NCBI RefSeq assembly: GCF_900200035.1 | Contig: NZ_FZTC01000020.1 | Span: 1-64,000, forward strand | DNA: 64,000 nt | DNA from: Klebsiella grimontii | Lineage (GTDB): Bacteria > Pseudomonadota > Gammaproteobacteria > Enterobacterales > Enterobacteriaceae | Direction of reading: 5' to 3' | Part shown: piece by piece, positions 41,440-51,175 of the stretch | Layout: each line of letters opens with the position of its first letter | How positions within the stretch are numbered: position 1 is the first letter of the stretch | Made by a program: the position numbers and the translations under genes | The notes under the pieces: generated by a model | Database searches by the model: none | The model's input: only the letters and a program-made list of their open reading frames with translations | What the model was told of the DNA's origin: nothing

Positions 41440-41556
41440 CCGGTCGGCGTGCGGAATTTTTGTCACGCACCGTGTATAATAGGCGAAGCTATTTACTTTT
41501 CTGCAATCTGTTCGCTGTAACAGGTTGATTATCCAAAGATTAAGGTGATTTAAATC

Positions 41557-42651
41557 ATGGGATTCAAATGCGGTATCGTCGGTTTGCCCAACGTCGGCAA
41601 ATCCACCCTGTTCAATGCGCTCACCAAAGCGGGTATTGAAGCGGCCAACTTCCCCTTCTGTACCATTGAGCCGAACACCGGTGTCGTGCCGATGCCCGAT
41701 CCGCGTCTGGACAAACTGGCTGAAATCGTCAAACCGCAGCGTATTCTGCCGACCACGATGGAATTCGTCGATATCGCGGGCCTGGTAAAAGGCGCGTCGA
41801 AAGGTGAAGGTCTGGGCAACCAGTTTCTGACCAACATCCGCGAAACCGAAGCTATCGGCCACGTCGTGCGCTGTTTCGAAAACGACAACATCATCCACGT
41901 TAACAATAAAGTGGATCCGGCTGACGATATCGAGGTTATCAACACCGAGCTGGCGCTCTCCGACCTGGATACCTGCGAGCGCGCTATCCACCGCGTGCAG
42001 AAGAAAGCCAAAGGCGGCGATAAAGACGCGAAAGCCGAGCTGGCGGCGCTGGAAAAATGCCTGCCGCAGCTGGAAAACGCCGGTATGCTGCGTGCGCTGA
42101 AAAACCTGACAGAAGAAGACAAAGCGGCGATTAAATACCTGAGCTTCCTGACCCTGAAGCCGACCATGTATATCGCCAACGTCAACGAAGACGGCTTTGA
42201 GAACAACCCCTATCTCGATAAAGTCCGCGAAATCGCCGCCGCCGAGGGTTCGGTGGTCGTCGCCGTTTGCGCCGCCGTTGAGTCCGATATCGCCGAGCTG
42301 GACGATGCCGACCGCGATGAGTTTATGGCCGAGCTGGGTCTGGAAGAGCCGGGCCTGAACCGCGTTATCCGCGCCGGTTACGAGCTGCTGAACCTGCAGA
42401 CCTACTTCACCGCAGGGGTGAAGGAAGTCCGCGCATGGACCATCCCGGTCGGCGCCACTGCCCCGCAGGCCGCGGGTAAAATCCACACCGACTTTGAAAA
42501 AGGCTTTATCCGCGCGCAGACCATCGCCTATGAAGACTTTATTACCTATAAAGGCGAACAGGGCGCCAAAGAAGCCGGGAAAATGCGCGCCGAAGGTAAA
42601 GACTACATCGTGAAAGATGGCGATGTGATGAACTTCCTGTTCAACGTCTAA
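41557..42651 (+). CDS. ychF: redox-regulated ATPase YchF (OLA1 family)
   Basis: A 364-residue Obg-like ATPase. The P-loop is GLPNVGKST (residues 9-17), with switch and G3 motifs [16 protein letters not shown], a coiled-coil insertion (about 135-200) and the C-terminal TGS domain ending in [12 protein letters not shown]. It binds ribosomes and is linked to oxidative-stress control. This is the last conserved neighbour before the purine island. Confidence 0.97.
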   Translation: MGFKCGIVGLPNVGKSTLFNALTKAGIEAANFPFCTIEPNTGVVPMPDPRLDKLAEIVKPQRILPTTMEFVDIAGLVKGASKGEGLGNQFLTNIRETEAIGHVVRCFENDNIIHVNNKVDPADDIEVINTELALSDLDTCERAIHRVQKKAKGGDKDAKAELAALEKCLPQLENAGMLRALKNLTEEDKAAIKYLSFLTLKPTMYIANVNEDGFENNPYLDKVREIAAAEGSVVVAVCAAVESDIAELDDADRDEFMAELGLEEPGLNRVIRAGYELLNLQTYFTAGVKEVRAWTIPVGATAPQAAGKIHTDFEKGFIRAQTIAYEDFITYKGEQGAKEAGKMRAEGKDYIVKDGDVMNFLFNV

Positions 42652-42681
42652 GCTTTTCTTCGCAGTAACATCATCCATAAA

Positions 42682-42709
42682 ATCCACGCGCTCGCGTGGA
42701 TTTTTTTAT
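42682..42709. terminator. terminator between ychF and the YgeV-type gene
   Basis: ATCCACG and CGTGGAT arms (around 42682-42701) are followed by a long T run on the plus strand. It lies 30 bases after the ychF stop and marks the core-island boundary. Confidence 0.85.
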
Positions 42710-42724
42710 TGCCCGCCATTGCCG

Positions 42725-44509
42725 TCAGTTCTGGCCCGCCGCCAGCGAATATTTCTTTATTTTGCGATACAGCGTGGCGATACCAATCCCCAGCTCGTCC
42801 GCCGCCTGTTTTTTATTACTGTAGCGCGAGAGCGCATCGCGGATCATCTGCCGCTCCATCTCTTCCAGCGCCGTCACGTTCTCCTCCTGAGCGAGGGTCG
42901 CTGCCGCGGAAGCAGAAGACGGCGGCTGACTCGCCAGCTCGCTGCTGCTCAGCAGATTGGGCGGCAGCAGCGACATATCGATGATTTCTCCCGACGGCAC
43001 CACGTTGACCAGGTACTCCATCAGGTTGCTGAGTTCGCGAATATTGCCCGGCCAGCGGTAGCGTTTAAGGAAATCGATCACATCCTGCGCCACGCCGGGG
43101 TAAACGAGGTTGAGCCGGCCGGTATGCAGATGCAGGAAATAGTGAATCAGCAGCTCGATATCCTCCTGCCGTTCGCGCAGCGGCGGCAGGCGCAGCGGGA
43201 TCACGTTCAGACGGTAATAGAGGTCCTCGCGAAACTTTCCTTCCGCGATGTACAGTTCAAGATTTTGATTGGTCGCGGAAATAATACGAATATCGACCTG
43301 AACCGGGTGGCTGGCACCCACCGGCTGAATCTCCCGCGATTCGATGGCCCGCAGCAGTTTGGCCTGTAGCGTAAGCGGCATATCACCAATCTCGTCAAGA
43401 AACAGCGTCCCGCTATTCGCCGCCTGAATCAGGCCAGTCTTACCGTTTGCCGATGCGCCAGTAAACGCCCCCTTCACGTAGCCAAACAGTTCGCTTTCTA
43501 ACAGCTGCTCGGGTATCGCGGCGCAGTTAATCGCGATAAAGGGCTTTGCGTGGCGGTCGCTGAGCTTGTGGATTGCGCGGGCCACAACCTCCTTGCCGGT
43601 GCCGCTCTCGCCGGCAATCATCACGCTGGAAGGGCTCGGCGCCACGCGGCTGATCAGCTTTTTAAGCTGCCGCATGGGCCGACACTCTCCGACCATCGCC
43701 TCAATCTGTGGCCCTTCCTGCCCGCTGCTAAAATCGGCGGACGAGTGCGACTGATGGAACGCCATTAAAAATAGCCATTGATCCTGCACCGCGTGCAGTT
43801 GGCCGATAATGAGCTCCTTGCGATCGTCAAAGGAGATAATGTGCTGCATATGTCCGTGCTTGAAATTATCTTCGAAGGTCAACGGCTGAAACTGGATTGC
43901 CTTACCAATAACCTGTCCCTGCGTCACGCTCATTATTTTCAGCGCGGCCTGATTGGCAAATTTGACTATTTGATCGTTACCCACCACCAGCACGCCCTGA
44001 TCCATATTTTCAATCATGGTTAAAAATATTTTATGGATATTGTCGCCGACCGCTCGTTCCTGTAAAAATCGGGAAACGAATATGGTTGATACATGGCGAA
44101 CATAATCAGAAAACTCCTGGATATTCGCATTAATACGCTCCTGCTGCTCGCGCGTCAGCGCGACAAGGCTAATAACGCCGACGCAGCGGTCGTGATACAT
44201 CACCGGGGTGCCAAGAAAGGCTTTCTCTTCACATTTATCTTTATTGTTACAGCCTTTGCAAAGGGGGTCGAAGCGGGAATGAGTGACGACCTTTTCGGTC
44301 TGTGTTTCAATAATGTAGCGAAGAAGCCGCGAGTTTGAATTTAATTTATAGCCAATCTGCTTACTATAAGCCCCGGTTCCGGCCACCCGGTATAATTCGT
44401 TATCGACAATTTCGACTTCCAGCTGGAGGACGCTGGAAAGCATCCGTGCAAACTTCTGAATTGTAGGCTGAATTTGCATTAAAATGGAGGGTGTTTTGGA
44501 CGGTATCAT
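42725..44509 (-). CDS. ygeV: sigma54-dependent activator, YgeV type
   Basis: A 594-residue enhancer-binding protein very close to E. coli YgeV (592). The N-terminal sensor (about 1-180) carries CKGCNNKDKCEEKAF, a cysteine cluster that may sense redox or metal. A PAS-like part (180-270) precedes the AAA+ domain with GESGTGKE, the sigma54-contact loop GAFTGA and RYRWPGNIREL, and a Fis-type HTH lies at the end (KKQAADELGIGIATLYRKIKK). AGAAGG precedes ATG 44509. It is divergent from the ygeW operon and is the likely activator of the sigma54 promoters in the island. Confidence 0.93.
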   Translation of the reverse strand: MIPSKTPSILMQIQPTIQKFARMLSSVLQLEVEIVDNELYRVAGTGAYSKQIGYKLNSNSRLLRYIIETQTEKVVTHSRFDPLCKGCNNKDKCEEKAFLGTPVMYHDRCVGVISLVALTREQQERINANIQEFSDYVRHVSTIFVSRFLQERAVGDNIHKIFLTMIENMDQGVLVVGNDQIVKFANQAALKIMSVTQGQVIGKAIQFQPLTFEDNFKHGHMQHIISFDDRKELIIGQLHAVQDQWLFLMAFHQSHSSADFSSGQEGPQIEAMVGECRPMRQLKKLISRVAPSPSSVMIAGESGTGKEVVARAIHKLSDRHAKPFIAINCAAIPEQLLESELFGYVKGAFTGASANGKTGLIQAANSGTLFLDEIGDMPLTLQAKLLRAIESREIQPVGASHPVQVDIRIISATNQNLELYIAEGKFREDLYYRLNVIPLRLPPLRERQEDIELLIHYFLHLHTGRLNLVYPGVAQDVIDFLKRYRWPGNIRELSNLMEYLVNVVPSGEIIDMSLLPPNLLSSSELASQPPSSASAAATLAQEENVTALEEMERQMIRDALSRYSNKKQAADELGIGIATLYRKIKKYSLAAGQN

Positions 44510-44669
44510 GTATATCGGCCTTCTCATTATTGCGCACCTGAAGAGCGTCGAGCGCGGTGGCTTTATTTATGTTCTGCAGATGATATCACTCCCTTTGCCA
44601 GGGAGCATTGATATAGATAGGGCTAATCTCGGCACCTTATCTTAAATATGCAATAGGAATCACAATTTC

Positions 44670-44684
44670 TTATCATTATGATAA
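44670..44684. promoter_or_regulatory. dyad upstream of ygeW, possible activator site
   Basis: TTATCA-TTA-TGATAA is a perfect 15-base dyad about 205 bases upstream of the sigma54 promoter, the usual distance for an enhancer. Related dyads lie at 52293-52307 and 59682-59696. The 491-base gap 44510-45000 otherwise shows only AT-rich sequence and the -24/-12 element. Confidence 0.55.
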
Positions 44685-44888
44685 ATTTATGGCGACTTTT
44701 ATCATATTGGTGCGATGCGCAGATGATAATCCCATTATTCCTGACGCCAGCAATTGCCCATTACGCTGAAATTTATGGCGGGAGTAAAAACGTCCCCTCT
44801 CCCCGTCGCCAAATACTATCCTGAATTCGTGACAGACTTAGCATAATCCTAACCGTTCAATCCTGTCCGCCGCCTCTCCTCGAGAATT

Positions 44889-44904
44889 TGGCACGCTTAT
44901 TGTT
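44889..44904 (+). promoter_or_regulatory. sigma54 promoter of the ygeW operon
   Basis: TGGCACGCTTATTGTT matches the -24/-12 consensus TGGCACG-N4-TTGCW at all but one fixed position (T for C in the -12 GC). It is about 97 bases before ygeW, which lies divergent from a sigma54 activator gene. Confidence 0.8.
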
Positions 44905-45000
44905 AGTGATAATACAGCGCTGGCAGTCGCTAATTCGGCAACTCTGCATATCCGACCGCACAGCAATCATTAAGCCGTCATTTACGACCAGGATTGAAAC

Positions 45001-46188
45001 ATGAAAACTGTTAACGAACTGATTAAGGATATCAATCAACTTAACTCGCATCTCAGTGAGAAAGACTTTCTGCTGACCTGGGAACAAACGCCGGATGAGC
45101 TGAAACAGGTGCTGGATGTCGCCGCCGCGCTGAAAACGCTGCGCGCTGAAAATATCGCCACCAAAGTGTTTAACAGCGGCCTGGGCATTTCCGTGTTTCG
45201 CGATAACTCAACCCGCACCCGCTTCTCCTATGCTTCCGCGCTCAACCTGTTAGGTCTGGCCCAGCAGGATCTGGATGAGGGAAAATCGCAGATTGCCCAC
45301 GGCGAAACGGTGCGTGAAACCGCCAACATGATCTCCTTCTGCGCCGACGCCATCGGCATCCGTGATGACATGTTCCTTGGCGCGGGCAACGCCTATATGC
45401 GCGAAGTCGGCGAGGCGCTGGATGACGGCCACAAGCAGGGCGTGCTGCCGCAGCGTCCGGCGCTGATCAATTTACAGTGCGATATCGACCACCCAACGCA
45501 GTCCATGGCGGACCTCGCCTGGCTGCGCGAGCACTTCGGCTCGCTGGAGAACCTGAAAGGCAAGAAGATCGCCATGACCTGGGCCTATTCGCCGAGTTAC
45601 GGGAAACCGCTTTCGGTACCGCAGGGCATTATCGGCCTGATGACCCGCTTCGGTATGGAGGTCACCCTCGCCCACCCGGAAGGCTATGACCTGATCCCGG
45701 ACGTTATCGAAGTGGCGAAAAACAACGCACAGGCCTCCGGCGGCAGCTTCCGCCAGGTCAACAGCATGGAGGAAGCCTTTAAAGACGCCGATATCGTCTA
45801 TCCGAAATCCTGGGCGCCGTACAAAGTGATGGAAAAACGCACCGAACTGCTGCGCGCTAACGACCACGAAGGGCTGAAGGCGCTGGAGAAAGCCTGCCTG
45901 GAACAGAACGCCGGGCATAAAGACTGGCACTGTACGGAAGAGATGATGAAGCATACCCGCGACGGCGAAGCGCTGTACATGCACTGCCTGCCGGCGGATA
46001 TCACCGGCGTCTCCTGCGAGGCGGGCGAAGTCACCGAAGGGGTCTTCGAGAAGTACCGGATCCCGACCTACAAAGAGGCAAGCTGGAAGCCGTACATCAT
46101 CGCCGCGATGATCGTCTGCCGCAAATACGCGAACCCGGGCAAGGTGCTGGAGCAGCTGCTCAAGGACGCGCAGAAACGCATCAAATAA
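45001..46188 (+). CDS. ygeW: knotted carbamoyltransferase YgeW
   Basis: A 395-residue member of the aspartate/ornithine carbamoyltransferase superfamily (E. coli YgeW 396). The carbamoyl-phosphate loop is FRDNSTRTRFSYAS (about 62-75), HPTQSMADL follows, and HCLPADI lies near the C-terminus. Its true substrate is not established; in this context it would transfer or release carbamoyl phosphate from a purine-derived ureido compound, feeding the YqeA carbamate kinase four genes on. It is first in the ygeW-ygeX-ygeY-hyuA-yqeA row. Confidence 0.93.
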   Translation: MKTVNELIKDINQLNSHLSEKDFLLTWEQTPDELKQVLDVAAALKTLRAENIATKVFNSGLGISVFRDNSTRTRFSYASALNLLGLAQQDLDEGKSQIAHGETVRETANMISFCADAIGIRDDMFLGAGNAYMREVGEALDDGHKQGVLPQRPALINLQCDIDHPTQSMADLAWLREHFGSLENLKGKKIAMTWAYSPSYGKPLSVPQGIIGLMTRFGMEVTLAHPEGYDLIPDVIEVAKNNAQASGGSFRQVNSMEEAFKDADIVYPKSWAPYKVMEKRTELLRANDHEGLKALEKACLEQNAGHKDWHCTEEMMKHTRDGEALYMHCLPADITGVSCEAGEVTEGVFEKYRIPTYKEASWKPYIIAAMIVCRKYANPGKVLEQLLKDAQKRIK

Positions 46189-46250
46189 TCCCCCGGCTGG
46201 CCCACGGGCCAGCCCCACGACTGTCGAACTTCAAAGGATAAGGATCGAGT

Positions 46251-47450
46251 ATGTCTGCTTTCTCATTGAAAATGGATATTGCCGAAAACCGTTTTTTTAA
46301 CGCGGAGACTTCACCGCTGTTTTCACGCCAGCAGGCGCAGCAGGCTCGCCGCTTTCATCAAAAGATTGCCGGCTATAAGCCCACGCCGCTGGTGGCGCTG
46401 AACGAACTTTCCGCCCTGTTTGGCGTGCAAAAAATCCTCGTCAAAGACGAATCCCGGCGCTTTGGCCTCAACGCCTTCAAAATGCTCGGCGGCTCTTACG
46501 CCATTGCCCGGCTGCTATGTGAAAAATACGATTTAGATATCAACGACCTCTCCTTCGAAACGCTTAAATCCAGCATCAAAGAGAAGATGACTTTCGCCAC
46601 CACCACCGACGGCAACCACGGCCGCGGCGTGGCGTGGGCGGCCCGCCAGTTAGGCCAGAACGCGGTCATCTATATGCCGAAAGGCTCCGCGCAGGAGCGG
46701 GTTGACGCCATTCTGCGACTCGGCGCGGAATGCATCGTCACCGACATGAACTACGACGACACCGTCCGCTTTACCATGCAGACCGCGCAGAAAAACGGCT
46801 GGGAGGTGGTGCAGGACACTGCCTGGGAAGGTTACACAAAAATTCCGACCTGGATTATGCAGGGCTACGCCACCCTCGCCGATGAAGCGGTAGAACAGCT
46901 CTCCTCAATGGGTATCGCCCGCCCTACGCACGTGCTCCTGCAGGGCGGCGTGGGCGCGATGGCCGGCGGCGTGCTGGGCTATCTTGCCGACGTCTACGGC
47001 GCAAAGCATCTCCATTCCATTATCGTCGAGCCGGAGCTGGCCGACTGTCTCTACCGCTCTGCGCTGAAGGGCCAGATGGTCAACGTCAGCGGCGATATGG
47101 CGACCATTATGGCCGGCCTTGCCTGCGGTGAGCCCAACCCGCTGGGCTGGGAAGTGCTGCGCAACTGCGCCACGCAGTTTGTCTCCTGCCAGGACGCCGT
47201 CGCCGCCCTCGGCATGCGAGTGCTGGGAAACCCGACGGGCCAGGATCCGCGCATTATTTCCGGCGAATCCGGCGCTGTCGGTCTCGGCCTGCTGGCGGCG
47301 ATTCATTTCCATCCGCAGCGCGACGCGCTGATGCACAAGCTCAAGCTGGACAGCCGCTCCGTGGTGCTAGTGATTAGCACCGAAGGCGACACCGACGTTA
47401 AGCACTATCGCGAAGTCGTCTGGGAAGGCAGGCATCCGGCGGCGCAGTAG
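46251..47450 (+). CDS. ygeX: 2,3-diaminopropionate ammonia-lyase
   Basis: A 399-residue PLP enzyme (DpaL, E. coli 398) converting 2,3-diaminopropionate to pyruvate and ammonia. The PLP lysine lies in KDESRRFGLNAFKMLGG, and the phosphate-binding glycine loop is TTDGNHGRGVAW and GGVGAMAGGV. Its presence suggests that diaminopropionate is an intermediate, yielding pyruvate and ammonia from a purine-derived compound. A 20-base perfect hairpin lies in the gap before it (46195-46214). Confidence 0.94.
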   Translation: MSAFSLKMDIAENRFFNAETSPLFSRQQAQQARRFHQKIAGYKPTPLVALNELSALFGVQKILVKDESRRFGLNAFKMLGGSYAIARLLCEKYDLDINDLSFETLKSSIKEKMTFATTTDGNHGRGVAWAARQLGQNAVIYMPKGSAQERVDAILRLGAECIVTDMNYDDTVRFTMQTAQKNGWEVVQDTAWEGYTKIPTWIMQGYATLADEAVEQLSSMGIARPTHVLLQGGVGAMAGGVLGYLADVYGAKHLHSIIVEPELADCLYRSALKGQMVNVSGDMATIMAGLACGEPNPLGWEVLRNCATQFVSCQDAVAALGMRVLGNPTGQDPRIISGESGAVGLGLLAAIHFHPQRDALMHKLKLDSRSVVLVISTEGDTDVKHYREVVWEGRHPAAQ

Positions 47451-47513
47451 CCGACTTGGCAAAATTCCTCCCGCCGTGCGGGAAGCTCGTATTCAGAACT
47501 GGAGAACATCGTT

Positions 47514-48725
47514 ATGGCTAAGCAAATTCCGTTCAACGCAATCCTGGAAAAATCAAAACAGTACGAAAAAGAGATGACCCGTTTCCTGCGCGATATGATC
47601 GCTATCCCCAGCGAAAGCAGCGATGAGAAGCGCGTGGTGCACCGCATTAAAGAAGAGATGGAAAAAGTCGGCTTCGATAAAGTTGAAATCGATCCGATGG
47701 GCAACGTGCTGGGCTACATCGGCCACGGCCCGCGTCTGCTGGCGATGGACGCGCACATTGATACCGTCGGTATTGGCAATATCAAAAACTGGAACTTCGA
47801 CCCGTACGAAGGTATGGAAACCGATGAGCTGATCGGCGGACGCGGCGCGTCTGACCAGGAGGGCGGAATGGCCTCCATGGTATACGCCGGTAAAATTATT
47901 AAAGATCTGGGCCTGGAAGATGAGTATACCCTGCTGGTCACCGGTACCGTTCAGGAAGAGGATTGCGACGGCCTGTGCTGGCAGTACATCATCGAACAAT
48001 CCGGCATACGTCCTGAATTTGTGGTCAGCACCGAGCCCACCGACTGCCAGATTTACCGCGGGCAGCGCGGGCGTATGGAGATCCGCGTGGAGGTTCAGGG
48101 CGTCAGCTGCCACGGCTCCGCTCCGGAGCGCGGCGATAACGCCATCTTCAAAATGGCGCCGATCCTGACCGAGCTGGAGCAGCTTTCGCAGAAGCTGGGC
48201 TATGACGAATTCCTCGGCAAAGGCACCCTGACCGTTTCCGAGATTTTCTTCACCTCGCCGAGCCGCTGCGCGGTGGCGGATAGCTGCGCCGTCTCCATCG
48301 ACCGCCGTCTGACCTGGGGCGAAACCTGGGAAGGCGCGCTGGATGAAATCCGCGCGCTGCCGGCGGTGAAAAAAGCCGCCGCGGTGGTCTCGATGTACAA
48401 CTACGAGCGTCCCTCCTGGACCGGCCTGGTCTACCCGACCGAATGCTACTTCCCGACCTGGAAAGTGGAAGAGAACCACTTCACCGTCCGCGCCCTGAGC
48501 AACGCCTATGAAGGGCTGTTCGGCAAAGCGCCGGTGGTGGATAAGTGGACCTTCTCCACCAACGGCGTCTCCATTATGGGCCGCCACGGCATTCCGGTTA
48601 TCGGCTTTGGGCCAGGGAAAGAGCCGGAAGCGCATGCGCCAAATGAGAAAACCTGGAAATCGCATCTGGTGACCTGCGCCGCGATGTATGCCGCCATCCC
48701 GCTGAGCTGGCTGGCCACGGAGTAA
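47514..48725 (+). CDS. ygeY: M20-family peptidase/deacetylase YgeY
   Basis: A 403-residue metallohydrolase (E. coli YgeY 403). The zinc-binding motifs are MDAHIDTVG and [16 protein letters not shown], with EED for the catalytic base and TEPTDC, and a dimerisation lid domain is in the middle (about 180-290). The substrate is unproven; amidohydrolysis of a ureido or acylated amino-acid intermediate fits the cluster. It is between ygeX and hyuA, separated by small gaps each with a hairpin. Confidence 0.92.
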   Translation: MAKQIPFNAILEKSKQYEKEMTRFLRDMIAIPSESSDEKRVVHRIKEEMEKVGFDKVEIDPMGNVLGYIGHGPRLLAMDAHIDTVGIGNIKNWNFDPYEGMETDELIGGRGASDQEGGMASMVYAGKIIKDLGLEDEYTLLVTGTVQEEDCDGLCWQYIIEQSGIRPEFVVSTEPTDCQIYRGQRGRMEIRVEVQGVSCHGSAPERGDNAIFKMAPILTELEQLSQKLGYDEFLGKGTLTVSEIFFTSPSRCAVADSCAVSIDRRLTWGETWEGALDEIRALPAVKKAAAVVSMYNYERPSWTGLVYPTECYFPTWKVEENHFTVRALSNAYEGLFGKAPVVDKWTFSTNGVSIMGRHGIPVIGFGPGKEPEAHAPNEKTWKSHLVTCAAMYAAIPLSWLATE

Positions 48726-48775
48726 TCGTTCGTCCTGTCTGCCGCCGCGTCCTGCGGCGGCATATTGAGGTTTCT

Positions 48776-50182
48776 ATGCGCGTACTGATTAAAAATGGCC
48801 TCGTCGTCAACGCCGACGGCCAGGTGAAGCAGGACCTGCTTATCGAAGATGGCCTCGTCAAGCGCCTTGCCGATTCAATTGAGGCCGAACAACCCTGCGA
48901 AGTGATTGACGCCGAGGGCTGCTACGTGATGCCCGGCGGCGTCGACGTTCATACCCATTTCAATATTGACGTGGGTCTCGCCCGCAGCTGCGATGATTTC
49001 TTTACCGGCACCCGGGCCGCGGCCTGCGGCGGTACCACTACCATTGTTGATCATATGGGCTTCGGGCCCGTCGGCTGCCATCTACGCCACCAGTTCGAAG
49101 TCTATCGCGGCTACGCCGCCTATAAAGCCGTTATCGACTACAGTTTTCACGGCGTTATCCAGCACGTTAACCACGGCATTCTCGACGAGATTCCGATGAT
49201 GGTGGATAGCGGCATCAGCAGCTTTAAGCTCTATCTGACCTACCAGTACAAACTCAACGATGATGAGATATTGCAGGCGATGCGCCACCTCCAGCGCGCC
49301 GGCGCGCTGACTACCGTGCATCCCGAAAACGATGCCGCCATCGCCCAGCGCCGGGCTGAATTTATCAACGCCGGTAAAACCGCGCCGCGCTATCACGCCC
49401 TGAGCCGCCCGCTGGAGTGCGAGGCGGAAGCCATCGCCCGAACCATCAACCTTGCGCAGCTGGCGGGTAACGCGCCGCTGTATATCGTGCATCTTTCCAA
49501 CGCCCTAGGTCTGGAATATCTACGCCTGGCCAGAAGACGCCGCCAGCCGGTGTGGGTGGAGACCTGTCCGCAGTATCTGCTGCTGGACGAGCGCTGCTAC
49601 GAGCGCGAAGACGCGCTTAACTATCTGCTCAGCCCTCCTCTGCGCAACGCCAGCAACAACGATGCGCTATGGAGTGGTATCAGCAATGGCGACATTGACA
49701 CGGTCGCCACCGACCACTGCGCGTTCTCAGCACAGCAGCGCAGGCAGATCTCCGGCGGCGACTTTAGCCGCTGCCCGAACGGTCTGCCGGGAGTGGAAAA
49801 CCGCCTGCTGCTGCTGTTCTCGCATGGGGTCATGAGCGGGCGCATCACCCCCGAGCGCTTTGTGGCGCTCACCAGCGCCAATCCGGCGAAGCTGTTTGGC
49901 CTGTGGCCGCAGAAGGGCTTGCTGGCGCCCGGCGCCGATGGCGACGTGGTGATCATCGACCCCAAACGCACCACCACCATTCGCCACGACATGCTGCACG
50001 ACAACGCTGACTATTCACCCTATGAGGGCTTGATCTGCCAGGGCGCGATTCGCCAGACGCTCTCCCACGGCAGGGTGATTTTTGATAACGGCACCTTTAG
50101 CGGCACCGCCGGGCAGGGCCGTTTTTTACGCCGACAACCCTTTTCCACCGCTCACCTGGCCGTCAGCGGAACAGAAACGTAA
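48776..50182 (+). CDS. hyuA: D-phenylhydantoinase/dihydropyrimidinase-like hydrolase
   Basis: A 468-residue cyclic amidohydrolase (E. coli HyuA 461). The metal-binding DVHTHFNID, the carboxylated-lysine region SSFKLYLTYQYKL, the TVHPEN histidine, CPQYLLLDE and ATDHCAFS are all present. It opens cyclic ureides such as hydantoins, suited to a purine ring-opening step. It is followed by yqeA after 12 bases with GAGAGGA upstream. Confidence 0.93.
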   Translation: MRVLIKNGLVVNADGQVKQDLLIEDGLVKRLADSIEAEQPCEVIDAEGCYVMPGGVDVHTHFNIDVGLARSCDDFFTGTRAAACGGTTTIVDHMGFGPVGCHLRHQFEVYRGYAAYKAVIDYSFHGVIQHVNHGILDEIPMMVDSGISSFKLYLTYQYKLNDDEILQAMRHLQRAGALTTVHPENDAAIAQRRAEFINAGKTAPRYHALSRPLECEAEAIARTINLAQLAGNAPLYIVHLSNALGLEYLRLARRRRQPVWVETCPQYLLLDERCYEREDALNYLLSPPLRNASNNDALWSGISNGDIDTVATDHCAFSAQQRRQISGGDFSRCPNGLPGVENRLLLLFSHGVMSGRITPERFVALTSANPAKLFGLWPQKGLLAPGADGDVVIIDPKRTTTIRHDMLHDNADYSPYEGLICQGAIRQTLSHGRVIFDNGTFSGTAGQGRFLRRQPFSTAHLAVSGTET

Positions 50183-50194
50183 TGAGAGGATGCT

Positions 50195-51127
50195 ATGAGT
50201 AAAAAAATTGTTCTCGCTCTCGGCGGGAATGCGCTGGGCGACGATCTCGCCGGACAGATGCAGGCCGTACGGCACACCGCGCGGACGATCGTCGATCTTA
50301 TCGCCCTTGGCCATCAGGTGGTAGTGACTCACGGTAACGGCCCGCAGGTGGGCATGATCAACCAGGCCTTTGAAGCCGCGGCCAAGACCGAGGCCCACAC
50401 GCCCATGCTGCCGATGTCGGTCTGCGTGGCGTTGAGCCAGGGCTACATCGGCTACGACCTGCAGAACGCGATTCGCGAAGAGCTGCTGTCGCGCCAGCTG
50501 GATATTCCAGTGGCGACCCTGATAACCCAGGTGGAAGTGGACGCTAACGATGAAGCTTTTCTTAATCCGACCAAGCCCATCGGCTCGTTCTTCAGCAAAG
50601 AAGAGGCCGAAAAGCTGAGCCAAAACGGCCACATCATGAAAGAGGATGCCGGGCGCGGCTACCGTCGCGTCGTGGCATCGCCTAAGCCGGTCGATATTAT
50701 CGAGAAACAAACGGTAAAAGCGCTGATGGATGACTGCCACGTGGTGATCACCGTCGGCGGCGGCGGCATTCCAGTGATTCGCGAGGGTAACCATCTGCGC
50801 GGCGCCAGCGCGGTCATCGACAAGGACTGGGCCAGCGCGAAGCTGGCGGAGACGATCGACGCCGACCTGCTGATCATTCTCACCGCCGTGGAAAAGGTGG
50901 CGATCAACTTCGGTAAACCTGGCGAACAGTGGCTGGATAACCTCTCCCTGCGCGATGCCGAACGTTTTATCGCAGAGGGACACTTTGCCAAAGGCTCGAT
51001 GCTGCCGAAAGTGGAAGCCGCCGCCGCCTTCGCCCGCTCCCGGCCGGGACGCCAGGCGCTGATCACCATGTTAAGCAAAGCCAAAGAGGGTATCGAAGGG
51101 AAAACCGGCACCATCATTAGCCAGTAA
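50195..51127 (+). CDS. yqeA: carbamate kinase-like protein
   Basis: A 310-residue amino-acid kinase fold protein (E. coli YqeA 310), with LALGGNALG near the N-terminus, VTHGNGPQVG (about 48-57), and VGGGGIPV and LLIILTAVEKV later. Carbamate kinases run carbamoyl phosphate plus ADP to ATP, CO2 and ammonia. It ends the ygeW operon and points to ATP gain from ureido breakdown. A strong stem-loop follows it. Confidence 0.94.
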   Translation: MSKKIVLALGGNALGDDLAGQMQAVRHTARTIVDLIALGHQVVVTHGNGPQVGMINQAFEAAAKTEAHTPMLPMSVCVALSQGYIGYDLQNAIREELLSRQLDIPVATLITQVEVDANDEAFLNPTKPIGSFFSKEEAEKLSQNGHIMKEDAGRGYRRVVASPKPVDIIEKQTVKALMDDCHVVITVGGGGIPVIREGNHLRGASAVIDKDWASAKLAETIDADLLIILTAVEKVAINFGKPGEQWLDNLSLRDAERFIAEGHFAKGSMLPKVEAAAAFARSRPGRQALITMLSKAKEGIEGKTGTIISQ

Positions 51128-51134
51128 GCCACGC

Positions 51135-51157
51135 GTTGCCGGGCGCCTCCCGGCAAC
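51135..51157. terminator. hairpin between yqeA and the XdhC-like gene
   Basis: GTTGCCGGG at 51135-51143 and CCCGGCAAC at 51149-51157 form a perfect nine-pair stem with a five-base loop between convergent genes. The following sequence (ATTTCCCC) has a short T run, so it may be a terminator in either direction. Confidence 0.6.
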
Positions 51158-51175
51158 ATTTCCCCTGGCAGGACC

